Source: Arthrobacter sp. zg-Y919
GTDB taxonomy: Bacteria; Actinomycetota; Actinomycetes; Actinomycetales; Micrococcaceae
NCBI RefSeq assembly: GCF_030142045.1
Contig: NZ_CP126242.1
Coordinates: 1,178,001 to 1,242,000 of the forward strand
Direction of reading: 5' to 3'
DNA: 64,000 nucleotides
Below the pieces are notes generated by a model that saw only the letters and a program-made list of their open reading frames with translations, ran no database searches and was not told the origin of the DNA. Of this stretch, positions 51,282-60,358 are shown in pieces. The position numbers and the translations under genes were made by a program. How positions within the stretch are numbered: position 1 is the stretch's first letter; each line of letters begins with the position of its first letter.

Positions 51282-51755
51282 ATGCATCGTTTTCCCATCC
51301 AGCTTCGGTTCGGCGACCAAGATCCCAACGGCCACGTTAACAACGTCGCGTTCGTCCAGTTCCTCGAGGAGGCACGGGTCCAGCTGGGCCTGCTGCCGCT
51401 GCCGGAGGGTGCCGGGGGACCGGGGAGCTTTCGCGACCTGACCGGGGACCGGACGGCAACCTATGTGGCCCGGCAGGAAATCGAGTATCTCGCGCCGCTG
51501 CTCCACGGGAAGGAACCTCTCTGGGTGGACGTCTGGGTGACACGCATCGGTTCCAGCAGTCTCAGTTACGGCTTCCGGCTGGCCGATGAAGACCGGGACA
51601 CGGTGTATGCCCACGCCGAAGCGGCCATGGTGCAGGTGGAGGCGGCCACCGGCAAACCCATGCCGCTCACCGACAGACAGCGCCGGGTGCTCCAGGAATG
51701 GCTGGGCGAGCCTGTGCCGTTCCGTGCCGCCGCCACTGCAGGAAAAGGAAACTAG
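51282..51755 (+). CDS. 4HBT-family acyl-CoA thioesterase
   Basis: A 157-residue single-hotdog thioesterase of the 4-hydroxybenzoyl-CoA thioesterase type. The catalytic motif is RFGDQDPNGHVNNVAFVQFLEEAR with Asp about residue 14, followed by ARQEIEYLAPLLHGKEPLWVDVWVTRIGSSSLSYGFRL. ATG 51282 follows GAAAGGA. Its stop codon is immediately followed by the ATG of the next gene, so they form one operon. Confidence 0.92.
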   Translation: MHRFPIQLRFGDQDPNGHVNNVAFVQFLEEARVQLGLLPLPEGAGGPGSFRDLTGDRTATYVARQEIEYLAPLLHGKEPLWVDVWVTRIGSSSLSYGFRLADEDRDTVYAHAEAAMVQVEAATGKPMPLTDRQRRVLQEWLGEPVPFRAAATAGKGN

Positions 51756-52427
51756 ATGGACACCGAGCTCCAGCTGGCGGATCCGCAGGTCACGGCTGAT
51801 CTGCGCAACTTCATCACCCGTGCCAGGGCCGCCGATGACGGTGCCGTACGCCTGCAGGCGGTCGGCAGTGTCCTGGCCGCCTATGTGTGCATCCTGCGCC
51901 CCCGCATCCTGGGTGAGGGCACCCCGACCGTGCTGGGCCTGCGGACCATGCCGTTGGCGTCCCCCGCCGAGGTTGACGCCACGGTGCAGCTCTCGGCGGT
52001 AGGCGACCGGCTGGCCCGGATGGGATCCGCCGAGACGCTGCTTCAGGTGCCGCCGATGACCGTGCGTGAGACCTGGGCGGGCATTCTGCCTCCGCGGTCC
52101 GGCTGGGAGCCGGCCGGCCGGGTCCCCGTCCAGCTCCTGGAGCAGACCGCGCACCGCGGAATCCGTGAGGTGGCTGCGATGCTGCCGCAGAGCCCGGGAG
52201 CCGCCGTCGTACACAGTGCGCGTTCCGGAGTCTGGGCGCAGCCAATGGGCGGAACCGCGGTGCCGGTGCCGGCGGGAGCCGCATTTGCGGCGCTCTCCCT
52301 CGGCTTCCTGCCGGGGGACGGCCCGGACGCCGGAGGCGCCGAGGCCGCCCTGTTCAGCAACGGGCGCTGGCTGCGGCTGAGCACAGCCCGCGGGCACGTC
52401 CTGACGCGGCTGCCGGCGGTCCTGTAG
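51756..52427 (+). CDS. conserved hypothetical protein coupled to a thioesterase
   Basis: A 223-residue soluble protein with no signal peptide, membrane helix or nameable domain. It looks like a conserved actinobacterial protein: ordinary codon use, several compact motifs (VLGLRTMPLASPAE, VPPMTVRETWAGILPPRSGWE) and a helical N-terminus. Its ATG directly abuts the TAG of the thioesterase gene, so it probably works with it. No function is assigned. Confidence 0.72.
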   Translation: MDTELQLADPQVTADLRNFITRARAADDGAVRLQAVGSVLAAYVCILRPRILGEGTPTVLGLRTMPLASPAEVDATVQLSAVGDRLARMGSAETLLQVPPMTVRETWAGILPPRSGWEPAGRVPVQLLEQTAHRGIREVAAMLPQSPGAAVVHSARSGVWAQPMGGTAVPVPAGAAFAALSLGFLPGDGPDAGGAEAALFSNGRWLRLSTARGHVLTRLPAVL

Positions 52428-52449
52428 ACGCTGGCAGCCCGGCGCGGCT

Positions 52450-52935
52450 TTACGCCGAGTTGACCATGGAGTGGGCGGCCCGCTCCAGGTAGTCCCACAG
52501 GGTTCCCTCGTGCAGGGGAGAGAGGTCGAGGGAGTCGACGGCGGCGCGCATGTGGCGCAGCCAGGCATTCCGGGCCGCGGGGGTGACGATGAACGGCATG
52601 TGCCGCATCCGCAGGCGCGGATGTCCGCGCTGTTCGCCGTAGGTCTTCGGGCCGCCCCAGTATTGCTCCAGGAAGAGCAGCAGGCGTTCCTTGGCGGGGC
52701 CCAGGTCCTCTTCGGGATACATCGGGCGCATCAGCGGATCGTCAGCCACACCGTCGTAGAACACGTCAACGAGCTTCACGAAGGTGGGGTGGCCGCCTAC
52801 GGCCTCGTAGAAGTTGTCGGTGTACTGCGGCTGCTGGAAGGCCGGCGGCTGCTGGCTGGACGGCTGCGCGGGCTGCAGCGGGAGGGATGAGGCGCTGGGC
52901 GGCGCCGGTTCGCCCAGCGGGGCCGGATCAGTCAT
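52450..52935 (-). CDS. truncated haemoglobin (group II, GlbO-type)
   Basis: A 161-residue protein whose last 120 residues form a truncated haemoglobin: [59 protein letters not shown] and [21 protein letters not shown] with the proximal His. The first 38 residues are a disordered Pro/Gln/Ser-rich extension absent from the basic family. GlbO proteins bind oxygen and are linked to respiration under low oxygen. Its ATG overlaps the end of the MscS gene by eight bases. Confidence 0.93.
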   Translation of the reverse strand: MTDPAPLGEPAPPSASSLPLQPAQPSSQQPPAFQQPQYTDNFYEAVGGHPTFVKLVDVFYDGVADDPLMRPMYPEEDLGPAKERLLLFLEQYWGGPKTYGEQRGHPRLRMRHMPFIVTPAARNAWLRHMRAAVDSLDLSPLHEGTLWDYLERAAHSMVNSA

Positions 52936-53590
52936 TGGCGGCCATTCCGTCCTTGACGGGTTCCGTCTTCGCCGGTTCGGCCTCGCCCACGTAGGTGCCC
53001 TGGGAGCGGTTGCCGATCTTGGCGATTTCACCGTTGCGGATGTACCAGATGACGCCGCGGTCATCGATGATCCGGGTAATCCGGATCCCCACCGACTGCA
53101 CCGTTCCGGCGGTGTCACCAACTTCGATGACGTCGCCGATCCCGTACTGGTCCTCAATGGTGATGAAGAATCCGGCCAGCGCGTCGCGGATGAGTTCCCG
53201 CGCGCCGAAACCAAGGGCAATACCGACAATGCCGACGCTGGCCAGCAGCGGGGCGATGTTGATTCCGATGGCGTCCAGCACCATGATGATCGCGACAGTC
53301 CAGATGGAGACATTGACGGCGCTGCGGAGCAGGGCGCCGATGGTGTCGGCACGCTGGGCGCGGCGTTTCTTGTCCAGGTTGCGCATCACCGGCTGCGCCC
53401 ATTTGATCTTGGAGGAATGCAGCAGCGAATAGCCCTTCTGGGCACGCGCCACCAACCGGTTGATCAGGAAGCGCGCGGCGAACCAGACGCCGGTGGCGGC
53501 CAGGACAATAACGGCAGCCTCGATCAGGCCCGACATGTCAAAGTCGTTGAGGGTCACTGACGAGAGGTCAATTTCGGAAGCGGAAAGCAC
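52928..53590 (-). CDS. MscS-family small-conductance mechanosensitive channel
   Basis: A 220-residue channel with one N-terminal helix ([21 protein letters not shown]), a second and third membrane segment ([14 protein letters not shown] and [20 protein letters not shown], the latter the pore-lining helix) and the MscS beta domain ([38 protein letters not shown]). It releases solutes on osmotic downshift. Starts at GTG 53590. It is shorter than E. coli MscS at the C-terminus. The haemoglobin gene overlaps its last eight bases. Confidence 0.92.
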   Translation of the reverse strand: MLSASEIDLSSVTLNDFDMSGLIEAAVIVLAATGVWFAARFLINRLVARAQKGYSLLHSSKIKWAQPVMRNLDKKRRAQRADTIGALLRSAVNVSIWTVAIIMVLDAIGINIAPLLASVGIVGIALGFGARELIRDALAGFFITIEDQYGIGDVIEVGDTAGTVQSVGIRITRIIDDRGVIWYIRNGEIAKIGNRSQGTYVGEAEPAKTEPVKDGMAAND

Positions 53591-53640
53591 GGGTAGCTGG
53601 TCATCCTTATGTTGTAGCCGGAGAGGGTCTGCGGTTAAGG

Positions 53641-54159
53641 CTACCCGGCCACGCCGTCCCCGGACGGTATCCCGGTGCTGCTGAAGATTACCGGCTGGTG
53701 CTCCACCGGGAAGTTCACGCTCCTGGCGATGAAGCAGAGGCGGTGCGCCTCGCTGTGCATCGGGCCTCCGGCCAGCTCGACGGCGGCGGGACCGCCGGCG
53801 TCATCGATGGTCACCTGGGGGCGCAGCAGCACCGAGGTGAATTCACCGCTGCCGTCCCGGTTCAGGCGCAGCAGACCCTCGGGGGAGTCCTGGTAGGCAA
53901 GGACACGGATGCCGTTCCGGACCGCGACATGGAGGTAGGACAGCATATGGCACTGTGCCAGGGCGGCAAGCAGCAGCTGTTCGGGGTTCCAGCGGTCGCG
54001 GTCCCCATGGAAGGTTGGATCGGCGGTTCCGGGCAGGTCGGGCAGCCCGGCGGCCCGGATGAGGTGGTCGCGGCCGTAGCCGCGGTACGAGTCCGTGCCC
54101 CCGCCGCGGTTTCCCGTCCATTCGAGCTCGAGCGTGTAACGGTGTTCGGAAAGGTTCAC
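53641..54159 (-). CDS. OsmC/Ohr-family peroxide reductase
   Basis: A 172-residue OsmC-family protein, thiol-dependent and active on organic hydroperoxides. The two cysteines are in LLLAALAQCHMLSYLH and HRLCFIARSVNFPV, the standard pair. The start GTG 54159 is favoured because GGAGAG lies next to it; TTG 54168 has no ribosome-binding site. The N-terminus (YTLELEWTGN) matches the YhfA-like subgroup of OsmC proteins. Same strand as the MscS gene, 50 bases upstream of it. Confidence 0.9.
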   Translation of the reverse strand: MNLSEHRYTLELEWTGNRGGGTDSYRGYGRDHLIRAAGLPDLPGTADPTFHGDRDRWNPEQLLLAALAQCHMLSYLHVAVRNGIRVLAYQDSPEGLLRLNRDGSGEFTSVLLRPQVTIDDAGGPAAVELAGGPMHSEAHRLCFIARSVNFPVEHQPVIFSSTGIPSGDGVAG

Positions 54160-54216
54160 GCTCTCCAAGCTACCGTCTCCGCCCTCACATGGAAGGGAAA
54201 CCGCCGCGGTTTGGTG

Positions 54217-56769
54217 CTACCGGTCGGCGTCCTGGGCCTTCAATGCGCGGACGACGCCGTCGCGGTTTTCCAGGATCAGGCGGCGCAGTGAGGGGGAGTC
54301 CGCGCCCAGATCGGCCAGGAAGGAATCGGTGGCCTCCACCGTTTCCCGACGGGTCAGCCGGGAGGGATAGAGGCCGACGGCGATCTGCTGGGCAATCTCA
54401 TGGGTCCGGCTGGCCCAGACATCGCGGATCGACGCGAAGTACTTGTCGGCATACGGTTCCAGCAGCTGCGCGTCGTGGACCCGCATGAACCCGGCGATGG
54501 CGGAACGCTGGGCGGCGTTGGGCATGTCCGACCGTTCCACGATCGCTTCCCAGGCCGCCGCCTTTGCCTCGGCGGTGGGCAGCGCCGCCCGTGCCATGGC
54601 GCCGGCAAGGGCACCGGTGGCGGTGGCATCGCGTTCCAGCTCGGCGTCGATATCTTCGGCACCCATCCGGCCCCCCGCCACGAGGCCGGTGAGCAGCTCC
54701 CACCGCAGGTCCGCGTCAATGCTCAGCCCTTCAAGGGACTGGCTGCCGGCGAACAATGCCGCCAGCGTGTCCAGCTGCGCGCCGGAGGAGGCATGGGCGG
54801 CAAAGGCCTTGACGAACTGCAGCTGGGAATCCGAACCCGGCTCCGCAGCGGAGGCCAGCTCCCAAAGGCTGTCCGCGGCGGCAACCATCATGGGTTCACG
54901 GTCTGCGGGGCTGACATAGAAGGCCAGGGTGGTGGCCAGCTGGCGCAGCAATACCTGCACCACGGTGGAATCGGATTCGGAGGCGATGTTCTGCAGGACC
55001 AGTTCCACATAGTTGCGGGCCGGGATCTCCGCATCCCGCGCAGCGTCCCAGGCCGAGGCCCAGACGAGGGTGCGGGGAAGGGAATCGGCAATGTTGCGCA
55101 GGTTCCTGGTGGCGGTGTGCTGCGAGGCATCGTCGAGGCGGATCTTTGCGTAGGCAAGATCGTCGTCGTTGAGCAGCACCAGGGCCGGCCGGGGCTGACC
55201 GGCGAGGTCGGGCACCTCGGTGCGTCCGCCGTCGACGTCGAGCTCCACGCGGTGCGTGCGCTGCAGCCGGCCGTCTTCGTCCGGGTTGTAGAAGCCGATG
55301 GCCAGGCGGTGCGGGCGCAGCGTGGGGTATTCCTCGATGGCGCTCTGCAGGACGGCGAAGGAGGTGATGGTGCCGTCCCCGTCGGTCTCGATTTCAGGGC
55401 GCAGCGTGTTCACGCCGGCGGTTTCCAGCCACTGGGCGGACCATTCCTTCAGGTCCCGTCCGCTGGCGGTTTCCAGCTCCGACAGCAGGTCCGCGAGCTC
55501 CGTGTTGTGCCAGGCGTGCTTGCCGAAGTACTCGCGCACCCCGGCCATGAACTTGTCCTGGCCGACCCAGGCCACCAGCTGCTTGAGCACCGAAGCGCCC
55601 TTGGCGTAGGTGATGCCGTCGAAGTTGACCTGGACGTCTTCCAGGTCGCGGATTTCGGCGACGATCGGGTGGGTGGTGGGCAACTGGTCCTGGCGGTAGG
55701 CCCAGGCCTTTTCCAGGGAGGCGAAGGTGGTCCACGCCTGCTTGAACTCCGTGGCCTCCGCCGCCGCGAGGGTGGACATGAACTCCGCGAAGGATTCGTT
55801 CAGCCAGAGGTCGTTCCACCAGCGCATGGTGACGAGATCGCCAAACCACATGTGTGCCAGTTCGTGCAGGATGGTCACTGCGCGGCGTTCAACCGTGGCG
55901 TCCGTGACCCGGGAGCGGAAGACGTAGCTCTCCAGGAAGGTCACGGCGCCGGCGTTTTCCATGGCGCCGGCGTTGAACTCCGGCACGAAGAGCTGGTCGT
56001 ACTTTTCGAACGGGTAGGGGGTGCCGAACTGCTCCTCGTAGAAGGCAAAGCCCTGCCGGGTCAGTTCGAAGATGTTCTCTGCGTCCATGAACTGCATCAG
56101 GGACCGGCGGGCAAACACACCCAGGGGGATGGTGCGTCCGTCGGAGCTGGTCAGTTCGCTGCGGACGGACTGGTACGGGCCGGCGATCAAGGCGGTGATG
56201 TAGGACGAGATGCGCGGGGTCGGCTCGAAGGACCAGGTGGAGCGCGGGCTGGCGTCGTTCAGGTCGCCGGCGGCAACGGGTTCCGGGGTGGGGGAGTTGG
56301 AGATGACATCCCAGTGCGACGGCGCCGTGACCGTAAAACGGAAGGTGGCTTTGAGGTCGGGCTGCTCGAAGACTGCGAACATCCGGCGGGAGTCCGGCAC
56401 CTCGAACTGCGAATACAGGTAAACCTCGTTGTCCACCGGATCAACGAAGCGGTGCAGGCCCTCACCGGTGTTCATGTAGAGGGCGTCGGCCTCCACCACC
56501 AGTTCATTGGACTCGGCGAGGTTCGGCAGGGAAATGCGTACGCCGTCGGACACCTCCGCCGGGTCCAGGGATACGCCGTTCAAGGTAATCCGGTGGACGG
56601 CGGCGGTAACGGCATCGATAAACGTGGAGGCGCCCTGCTGTGCGGAGAACCGGACAACCGTGGTGCTGCCGAAGACCTCATCCCCCCGGGTGAGGTCCAG
56701 ATTCACGTCATAAGATTCGACATTTATCAGTTCAGCGCGTTCACGGGCCTCGGAGCGCGTGAGATTCAT
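54217..56769 (-). CDS. pepN: aminopeptidase N (M1 family)
   Basis: An 850-residue M1 zinc aminopeptidase that trims N-terminal residues from peptides. The exopeptidase motif FNAGAMENAGAVTF and the zinc site TILHELAHMWFGDLVTMRWWNDLWLNESFAEF are intact, as is the catalytic Tyr region DGITYAKGASVLKQL. Full length for the actinobacterial type; no signal peptide, so cytoplasmic. ATG 56769 gives the family N-terminus (MNLTRSEARERAELI); the frame extends 16 codons upstream. A perfect 12-base palindrome and a strong hairpin lie upstream. Confidence 0.95.
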   Translation of the reverse strand: MNLTRSEARERAELINVESYDVNLDLTRGDEVFGSTTVVRFSAQQGASTFIDAVTAAVHRITLNGVSLDPAEVSDGVRISLPNLAESNELVVEADALYMNTGEGLHRFVDPVDNEVYLYSQFEVPDSRRMFAVFEQPDLKATFRFTVTAPSHWDVISNSPTPEPVAAGDLNDASPRSTWSFEPTPRISSYITALIAGPYQSVRSELTSSDGRTIPLGVFARRSLMQFMDAENIFELTRQGFAFYEEQFGTPYPFEKYDQLFVPEFNAGAMENAGAVTFLESYVFRSRVTDATVERRAVTILHELAHMWFGDLVTMRWWNDLWLNESFAEFMSTLAAAEATEFKQAWTTFASLEKAWAYRQDQLPTTHPIVAEIRDLEDVQVNFDGITYAKGASVLKQLVAWVGQDKFMAGVREYFGKHAWHNTELADLLSELETASGRDLKEWSAQWLETAGVNTLRPEIETDGDGTITSFAVLQSAIEEYPTLRPHRLAIGFYNPDEDGRLQRTHRVELDVDGGRTEVPDLAGQPRPALVLLNDDDLAYAKIRLDDASQHTATRNLRNIADSLPRTLVWASAWDAARDAEIPARNYVELVLQNIASESDSTVVQVLLRQLATTLAFYVSPADREPMMVAAADSLWELASAAEPGSDSQLQFVKAFAAHASSGAQLDTLAALFAGSQSLEGLSIDADLRWELLTGLVAGGRMGAEDIDAELERDATATGALAGAMARAALPTAEAKAAAWEAIVERSDMPNAAQRSAIAGFMRVHDAQLLEPYADKYFASIRDVWASRTHEIAQQIAVGLYPSRLTRRETVEATDSFLADLGADSPSLRRLILENRDGVVRALKAQDADR

Positions 56770-56785
56770 ACCTGGCAAGGGGGTG

Positions 56786-56838
56786 CCTTTCGAAAGGGGC
56801 GTGTCCAGCGGTTCCACGGGTCCGTGGAACCGCTGGAC
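56786..56838. terminator. palindrome and 17-base-pair hairpin between pepN and the LGFP protease gene
   Basis: CCTTTCGAAAGG (56786-56797) is a perfect palindrome in the pepN leader. GTCCAGCGGTTCCACGG (56803-56819) pairs perfectly with CCGTGGAACCGCTGGAC (56822-56838). The hairpin lies 43 bases past the stop of the upstream gene and is probably its terminator, though no T-run follows. Confidence 0.6.
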
Positions 56839-56881
56839 TATTTACGACAATTGCAACATTGTCTCACCAGATGTCCTTTTC

Positions 56882-59800
56882 TTACACGTAGGTGATCTGA
56901 ACCGAACCGTTGGAGCGAAGCGTAATTTTGCCACCCTGGAACAATTGTTCTGTCCCACCGGGAACGGCATATTCGCCGGACCTCGGATAGCCCAGCCGTC
57001 CGTTTTCCCAGCCCTGTTCCGCATAGGCAGTGCGTATGCGTCCGGCGTTAATCTGGGGTCCTGTTGCGGCTGACCAGTAAATGGTTCCTCCCTGGAAGGA
57101 CTGGTACGCGCCCCCATCCCTGATCTTGATCTCCCCGGTGACAGGGAATCCCAACGGGCCGTTTTCCCACCCCTGGTTGGCGTATGCCGTCCTGATTCCG
57201 CCGGCGTTGGCGTGGGCACCGGTTGCGGGCGACCAGTAGATGGCGCCTCCCTGGAAGGACTGGTAGACACCGCCGTCCTTGATGGGCACCTCACCCGAGG
57301 TCGGCATCCCCAGGAAGCCATGTTCGTAGCCGTTTGCCGCATACACGGCTCGGACACTGCCGATGTTGCTGTGCGCACCCGCCGAGGGGGACCAGTAGAT
57401 GGCCCCGCCTTGGAAGGACTGGTAGACCCCATTAGCCAAAGGAACTTCAGCAGCAGTCGGATAGCCCAGCTTACCCTTCTCGCTTCCCTGCTTGCGGTAA
57501 ACATCCAGCAGGGCGCCATTCCGGATAGGGGCCGAGCCCGTGGCCGTGCTCCAGTAGATGACACCGTTTTTGAAGTGCTGCACTGCCCCCTGGGCCAGAG
57601 CGGATTCCTGTCCGAGCGGGAAACCGTATACCCCGGAAGGTCCGCCGGCCATCGAGTAGGCGTAGCCGATGGAACCGGCAACGCTGTTGACCTTGGTCTC
57701 CGGGGACCACGTCAGGCGTCCGCCCTGGAATTCCTGGGTAAGACCGCCGGCAACGGCCGACTGCCCGGAGACGGGATAGCCAAACTTGCTGTTCTGGGCA
57801 CCCTGTTTGCGGTACTCGTCCGAAATGACGCCGTCAGGCAGGTGAACAGATCCGGTCCCGGGGCTCCAGTAAATGGTTCCGTACTGGAACCGCTGTGAGG
57901 CACCGCCGTTGTTCAGAACCACTTCGTTTTCACTGGGGAAGCCCAATTTTCCTGCGGGTCCACCCGAAGCCATGTACGAGTACCCGATAGACCCTGAGAG
58001 TGTCCGGGTGCCGTGCGAGGCAGACCAGATGAGGCGTCCGCCTTCATAGTCCTGGATCAGGCCGCCGGCCGACGCATACTCGTCGGAGAGGGGGAAGCCA
58101 AGCTTTCCTGTCTGATAGCCCTGTGCGGCATAGACGTCCCGGATCGGTCCCGCTTTTGACACATACGCCCCAATACCCGAGCGCCACATGATGGATCCGC
58201 CCTGGTAGTTCTGGAACGTGCCGCCCCCGGGGATCGCCACGATCTCGGTCGTCGGGTAGCCAAGGCTTCCGTGCTCCCAGCCTTGGCGGGCGAATGCCTG
58301 CCGGATCTCGCCATTGGGGGAAACGCGGGCACCAGTGGGTGCGCTCCAATAGATGACGCCGCCCTCGAAGTTCTGGTAGACGCCGCCCTTACCTCCGGGG
58401 AGTTCTCCCGAGGTGGGGTAGCCTAGTGGGCCGTCCTGGGAATTCTGGGCGACATACCCGGAACGAACAGCGCCACTGACTGCATGGGCGCCGTAACCGG
58501 GCGCCCAAATAATAACGCCGTTCTGGAACGTCTGGTAGGAGCCTCCATCACGAAGTCCGCCGACGACTTCCGACGTCGCGTTACCCAGCCACGGCTGGGC
58601 AGAACGGACGGAAGCAATGTCCTGCCCGGCACGTGCGGCGCTGCCGCCGGTGACGGTGACCGAAGCCGCATCCGCGCTGATCCAATCAATCTTGACGGTA
58701 GTGCCCGTGTGGGTACGGAAGGTCTGGCCTGCCTGCCAGGTGCTGTTTGCGTTGGTGTATCCGGCGAAGTCGCGGGTATTCGGTGCCACCACGAGCGAAT
58801 TGAGCGCCCAGTTGTTGGCCAGGTCCCGTTTCACGATCTTGACTCCGCGGTTTCCTCCGACGGCTGTGGAAGCGTCATATCCCACGGGAAGCCGCAGCTC
58901 CAGATAGTAGGTTTCCCCTGACGAGTCCTTGAACTTGACGGCCCGGTTCGAATCCGACCCTGCCCAGGCCCTCAGGGTATAGCTGGTGGACGACGCCGGA
59001 GTGCCCGCATTGCGTATTTCATCGCCGCGGCCGAATCCGCCTATGTCCCAGAAGAAGGAGTTGATGACCGGCATCGGGTACTGGGCATAGCCCATCAGAT
59101 CCGAGGTATCTCCGTATTCGCGTGAAGTACAGGATCCGTCGCCCCACGCACCGTTACCGCCAAGCCAGACGTCGGAGAGCCCGTTGTTGCATTTGAGGCT
59201 GTTGGCGTGGAGCAGGCCCAGGACATGGCCGAGCTCGTGGGTGACCACGTTATTGGTGAAGCCGGAGGGGCGGGGCATAAGCACCGAGCCGCTCGTTGGT
59301 CCGCTGGTCCAGCCGCCGCCCAGAATGCCGCCGTAGCCCCCGCTGCGCAGGTCCCCTGCCGGGACGAAGACCACCAGGGCCTCATCGGGATCTTCGTACC
59401 AGTTGAGGTCCCGCCTGATGGTGTTCATCATGTCCGCGTAGTCCTGCCCGGAGTTCGCGCTGCTGTTAATGGATCTTTCCGCCACGATGCTCATACCCAG
59501 CCGGTTGTTGGACATGGCGCGCCAGTATTTGTTTGCCTCGGCGATGGAGCCGCGGGCGGCGTTCTGGTCCACCCCGTTGCGGTTATCCGTCAGGGTGGCA
59601 AAGACCAGGGTGACCTTGATGGTTCCGCTGCGGGCCGCCGCACCCGCGGTGCTTGCTCCGCCATTCCGTGCACTGAAGGTGGAGGTGCCGTGATCGTGGA
59701 CCGCGGAGATGTCGGTCTCGACGGCCGACCGGACGGTTCCGTCGGGGTCCGTCACCATCGGGGTGTTAGGCCCGGGAACGGGGAAACCGCCGCCGACCAC

Positions 59801-60112
59801 CGGCTCGTAGCCCTCGTCGTCCTTCGGATCGTCCGTCTCACCGCCGGACTGCTCGGATTTCGCGTCCGCAGGGGCGGTGGGCTGCACCGGTTCCGTGGCT
59901 GCCGCTTCGGGCGTGGCCGGTACCGTAGCCGCCGTCGCATCATCCGCCGGCTCCTGCGCCGGGGATGTGGGAGGCAACGTCGATGCGGCGCCCCCGGCGG
60001 GCGCGCCGGTGGCAGCCGGGTCCGGGAGGTCGGTGTAATCCTGCGCCGGCAGTCCACCGGCCGTCAGGGCAACGGCGAGGACGGCCAGAACTGCGAGTTT
60101 TGCACTTTTCAA
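56882..60112 (-). CDS. secreted metzincin-type metalloprotease with about eleven LGFP repeats
   Basis: A 1076-residue exported protein, the largest in the window. TTG 60112 has GGAA upstream and starts a signal peptide (KSAKLAVLAVLAVALTAGG). A Pro/Thr/Ala/Glu-rich region (about 30-130) follows. The protease domain has the zinc motif HELGHVLGLLH at residues 292-302 and the Met-turn SDLMGYAQ about 45 residues later. After a beta-rich region (about 360-520), about eleven LGFP repeats of some 52 residues run to the C-terminus, each with LGYP or LGFP, a YQ(S/N)F(Q/E)GG(A/V)IYW core and an IRxxYxxQGWE end. LGFP repeats occur in corynebacterial and mycobacterial cell-wall proteins and are thought to hold proteins at the wall. 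The substrate is unknown. Confidence 0.88.
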   Translation of the reverse strand: MKSAKLAVLAVLAVALTAGGLPAQDYTDLPDPAATGAPAGGAASTLPPTSPAQEPADDATAATVPATPEAAATEPVQPTAPADAKSEQSGGETDDPKDDEGYEPVVGGGFPVPGPNTPMVTDPDGTVRSAVETDISAVHDHGTSTFSARNGGASTAGAAARSGTIKVTLVFATLTDNRNGVDQNAARGSIAEANKYWRAMSNNRLGMSIVAERSINSSANSGQDYADMMNTIRRDLNWYEDPDEALVVFVPAGDLRSGGYGGILGGGWTSGPTSGSVLMPRPSGFTNNVVTHELGHVLGLLHANSLKCNNGLSDVWLGGNGAWGDGSCTSREYGDTSDLMGYAQYPMPVINSFFWDIGGFGRGDEIRNAGTPASSTSYTLRAWAGSDSNRAVKFKDSSGETYYLELRLPVGYDASTAVGGNRGVKIVKRDLANNWALNSLVVAPNTRDFAGYTNANSTWQAGQTFRTHTGTTVKIDWISADAASVTVTGGSAARAGQDIASVRSAQPWLGNATSEVVGGLRDGGSYQTFQNGVIIWAPGYGAHAVSGAVRSGYVAQNSQDGPLGYPTSGELPGGKGGVYQNFEGGVIYWSAPTGARVSPNGEIRQAFARQGWEHGSLGYPTTEIVAIPGGGTFQNYQGGSIMWRSGIGAYVSKAGPIRDVYAAQGYQTGKLGFPLSDEYASAGGLIQDYEGGRLIWSASHGTRTLSGSIGYSYMASGGPAGKLGFPSENEVVLNNGGASQRFQYGTIYWSPGTGSVHLPDGVISDEYRKQGAQNSKFGYPVSGQSAVAGGLTQEFQGGRLTWSPETKVNSVAGSIGYAYSMAGGPSGVYGFPLGQESALAQGAVQHFKNGVIYWSTATGSAPIRNGALLDVYRKQGSEKGKLGYPTAAEVPLANGVYQSFQGGAIYWSPSAGAHSNIGSVRAVYAANGYEHGFLGMPTSGEVPIKDGGVYQSFQGGAIYWSPATGAHANAGGIRTAYANQGWENGPLGFPVTGEIKIRDGGAYQSFQGGTIYWSAATGPQINAGRIRTAYAEQGWENGRLGYPRSGEYAVPGGTEQLFQGGKITLRSNGSVQITYV
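56930..58560 (-). repeat. tandem array of about eleven ~156-base coding repeats (LGFP)
   Basis: Degenerate in-frame repeats of about 51-54 codons within the secreted protease gene. Nucleotide identity is highest among the copies nearest the stop codon: CCTCCCTGGAAGGACTGGTA recurs around 57087 and 57248, and a near copy at 57410, pointing to recent duplication there. Confidence 0.85.
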
Positions 60113-60287
60113 TGTAATTCCTTGTAGAGCGAGACATGGTGGACGCTGCGGTGGAACGGCTGCAGCGCCCGCGTCCGACGTGGGGGGACCGGGGCCGAAC
60201 CCAGGGGGATCGGAATATGGTCCTATCTGCCTTATCGGCAGGCCCGCGCGGAATGTAAGCCGGATTTTCTGACCAGGAGCCGTGGAT

Positions 60288-60318
60288 TTGGAAAGGCACT
60301 CCACGGGAAAGTTAGGCT
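60288..60318 (+). promoter_or_regulatory. possible promoter of rpiB
   Basis: TTGGAA (60288-60293) and TAGGCT (60313-60318) with a 19-base spacer. The predicted transcript would start just before 60325, giving a 34-base leader to ATG 60359. Confidence 0.3.
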
Positions 60319-60358
60319 GGACATGTTCCCCACCCCCGACGAAACGGACTTACTCCAC

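Noticed and set aside
54400-56895. An 831-codon open frame antisense to pepN
   Set aside because: Shadow of an M1 aminopeptidase with all motifs intact; Gly/Val/Arg/Gln-rich composition typical of antisense frames.
56930-58560. Repeats in the protease gene considered as an integron or minisatellite
   Set aside because: They are in frame and encode LGFP repeats with conserved residues, so protein-level duplication explains them.
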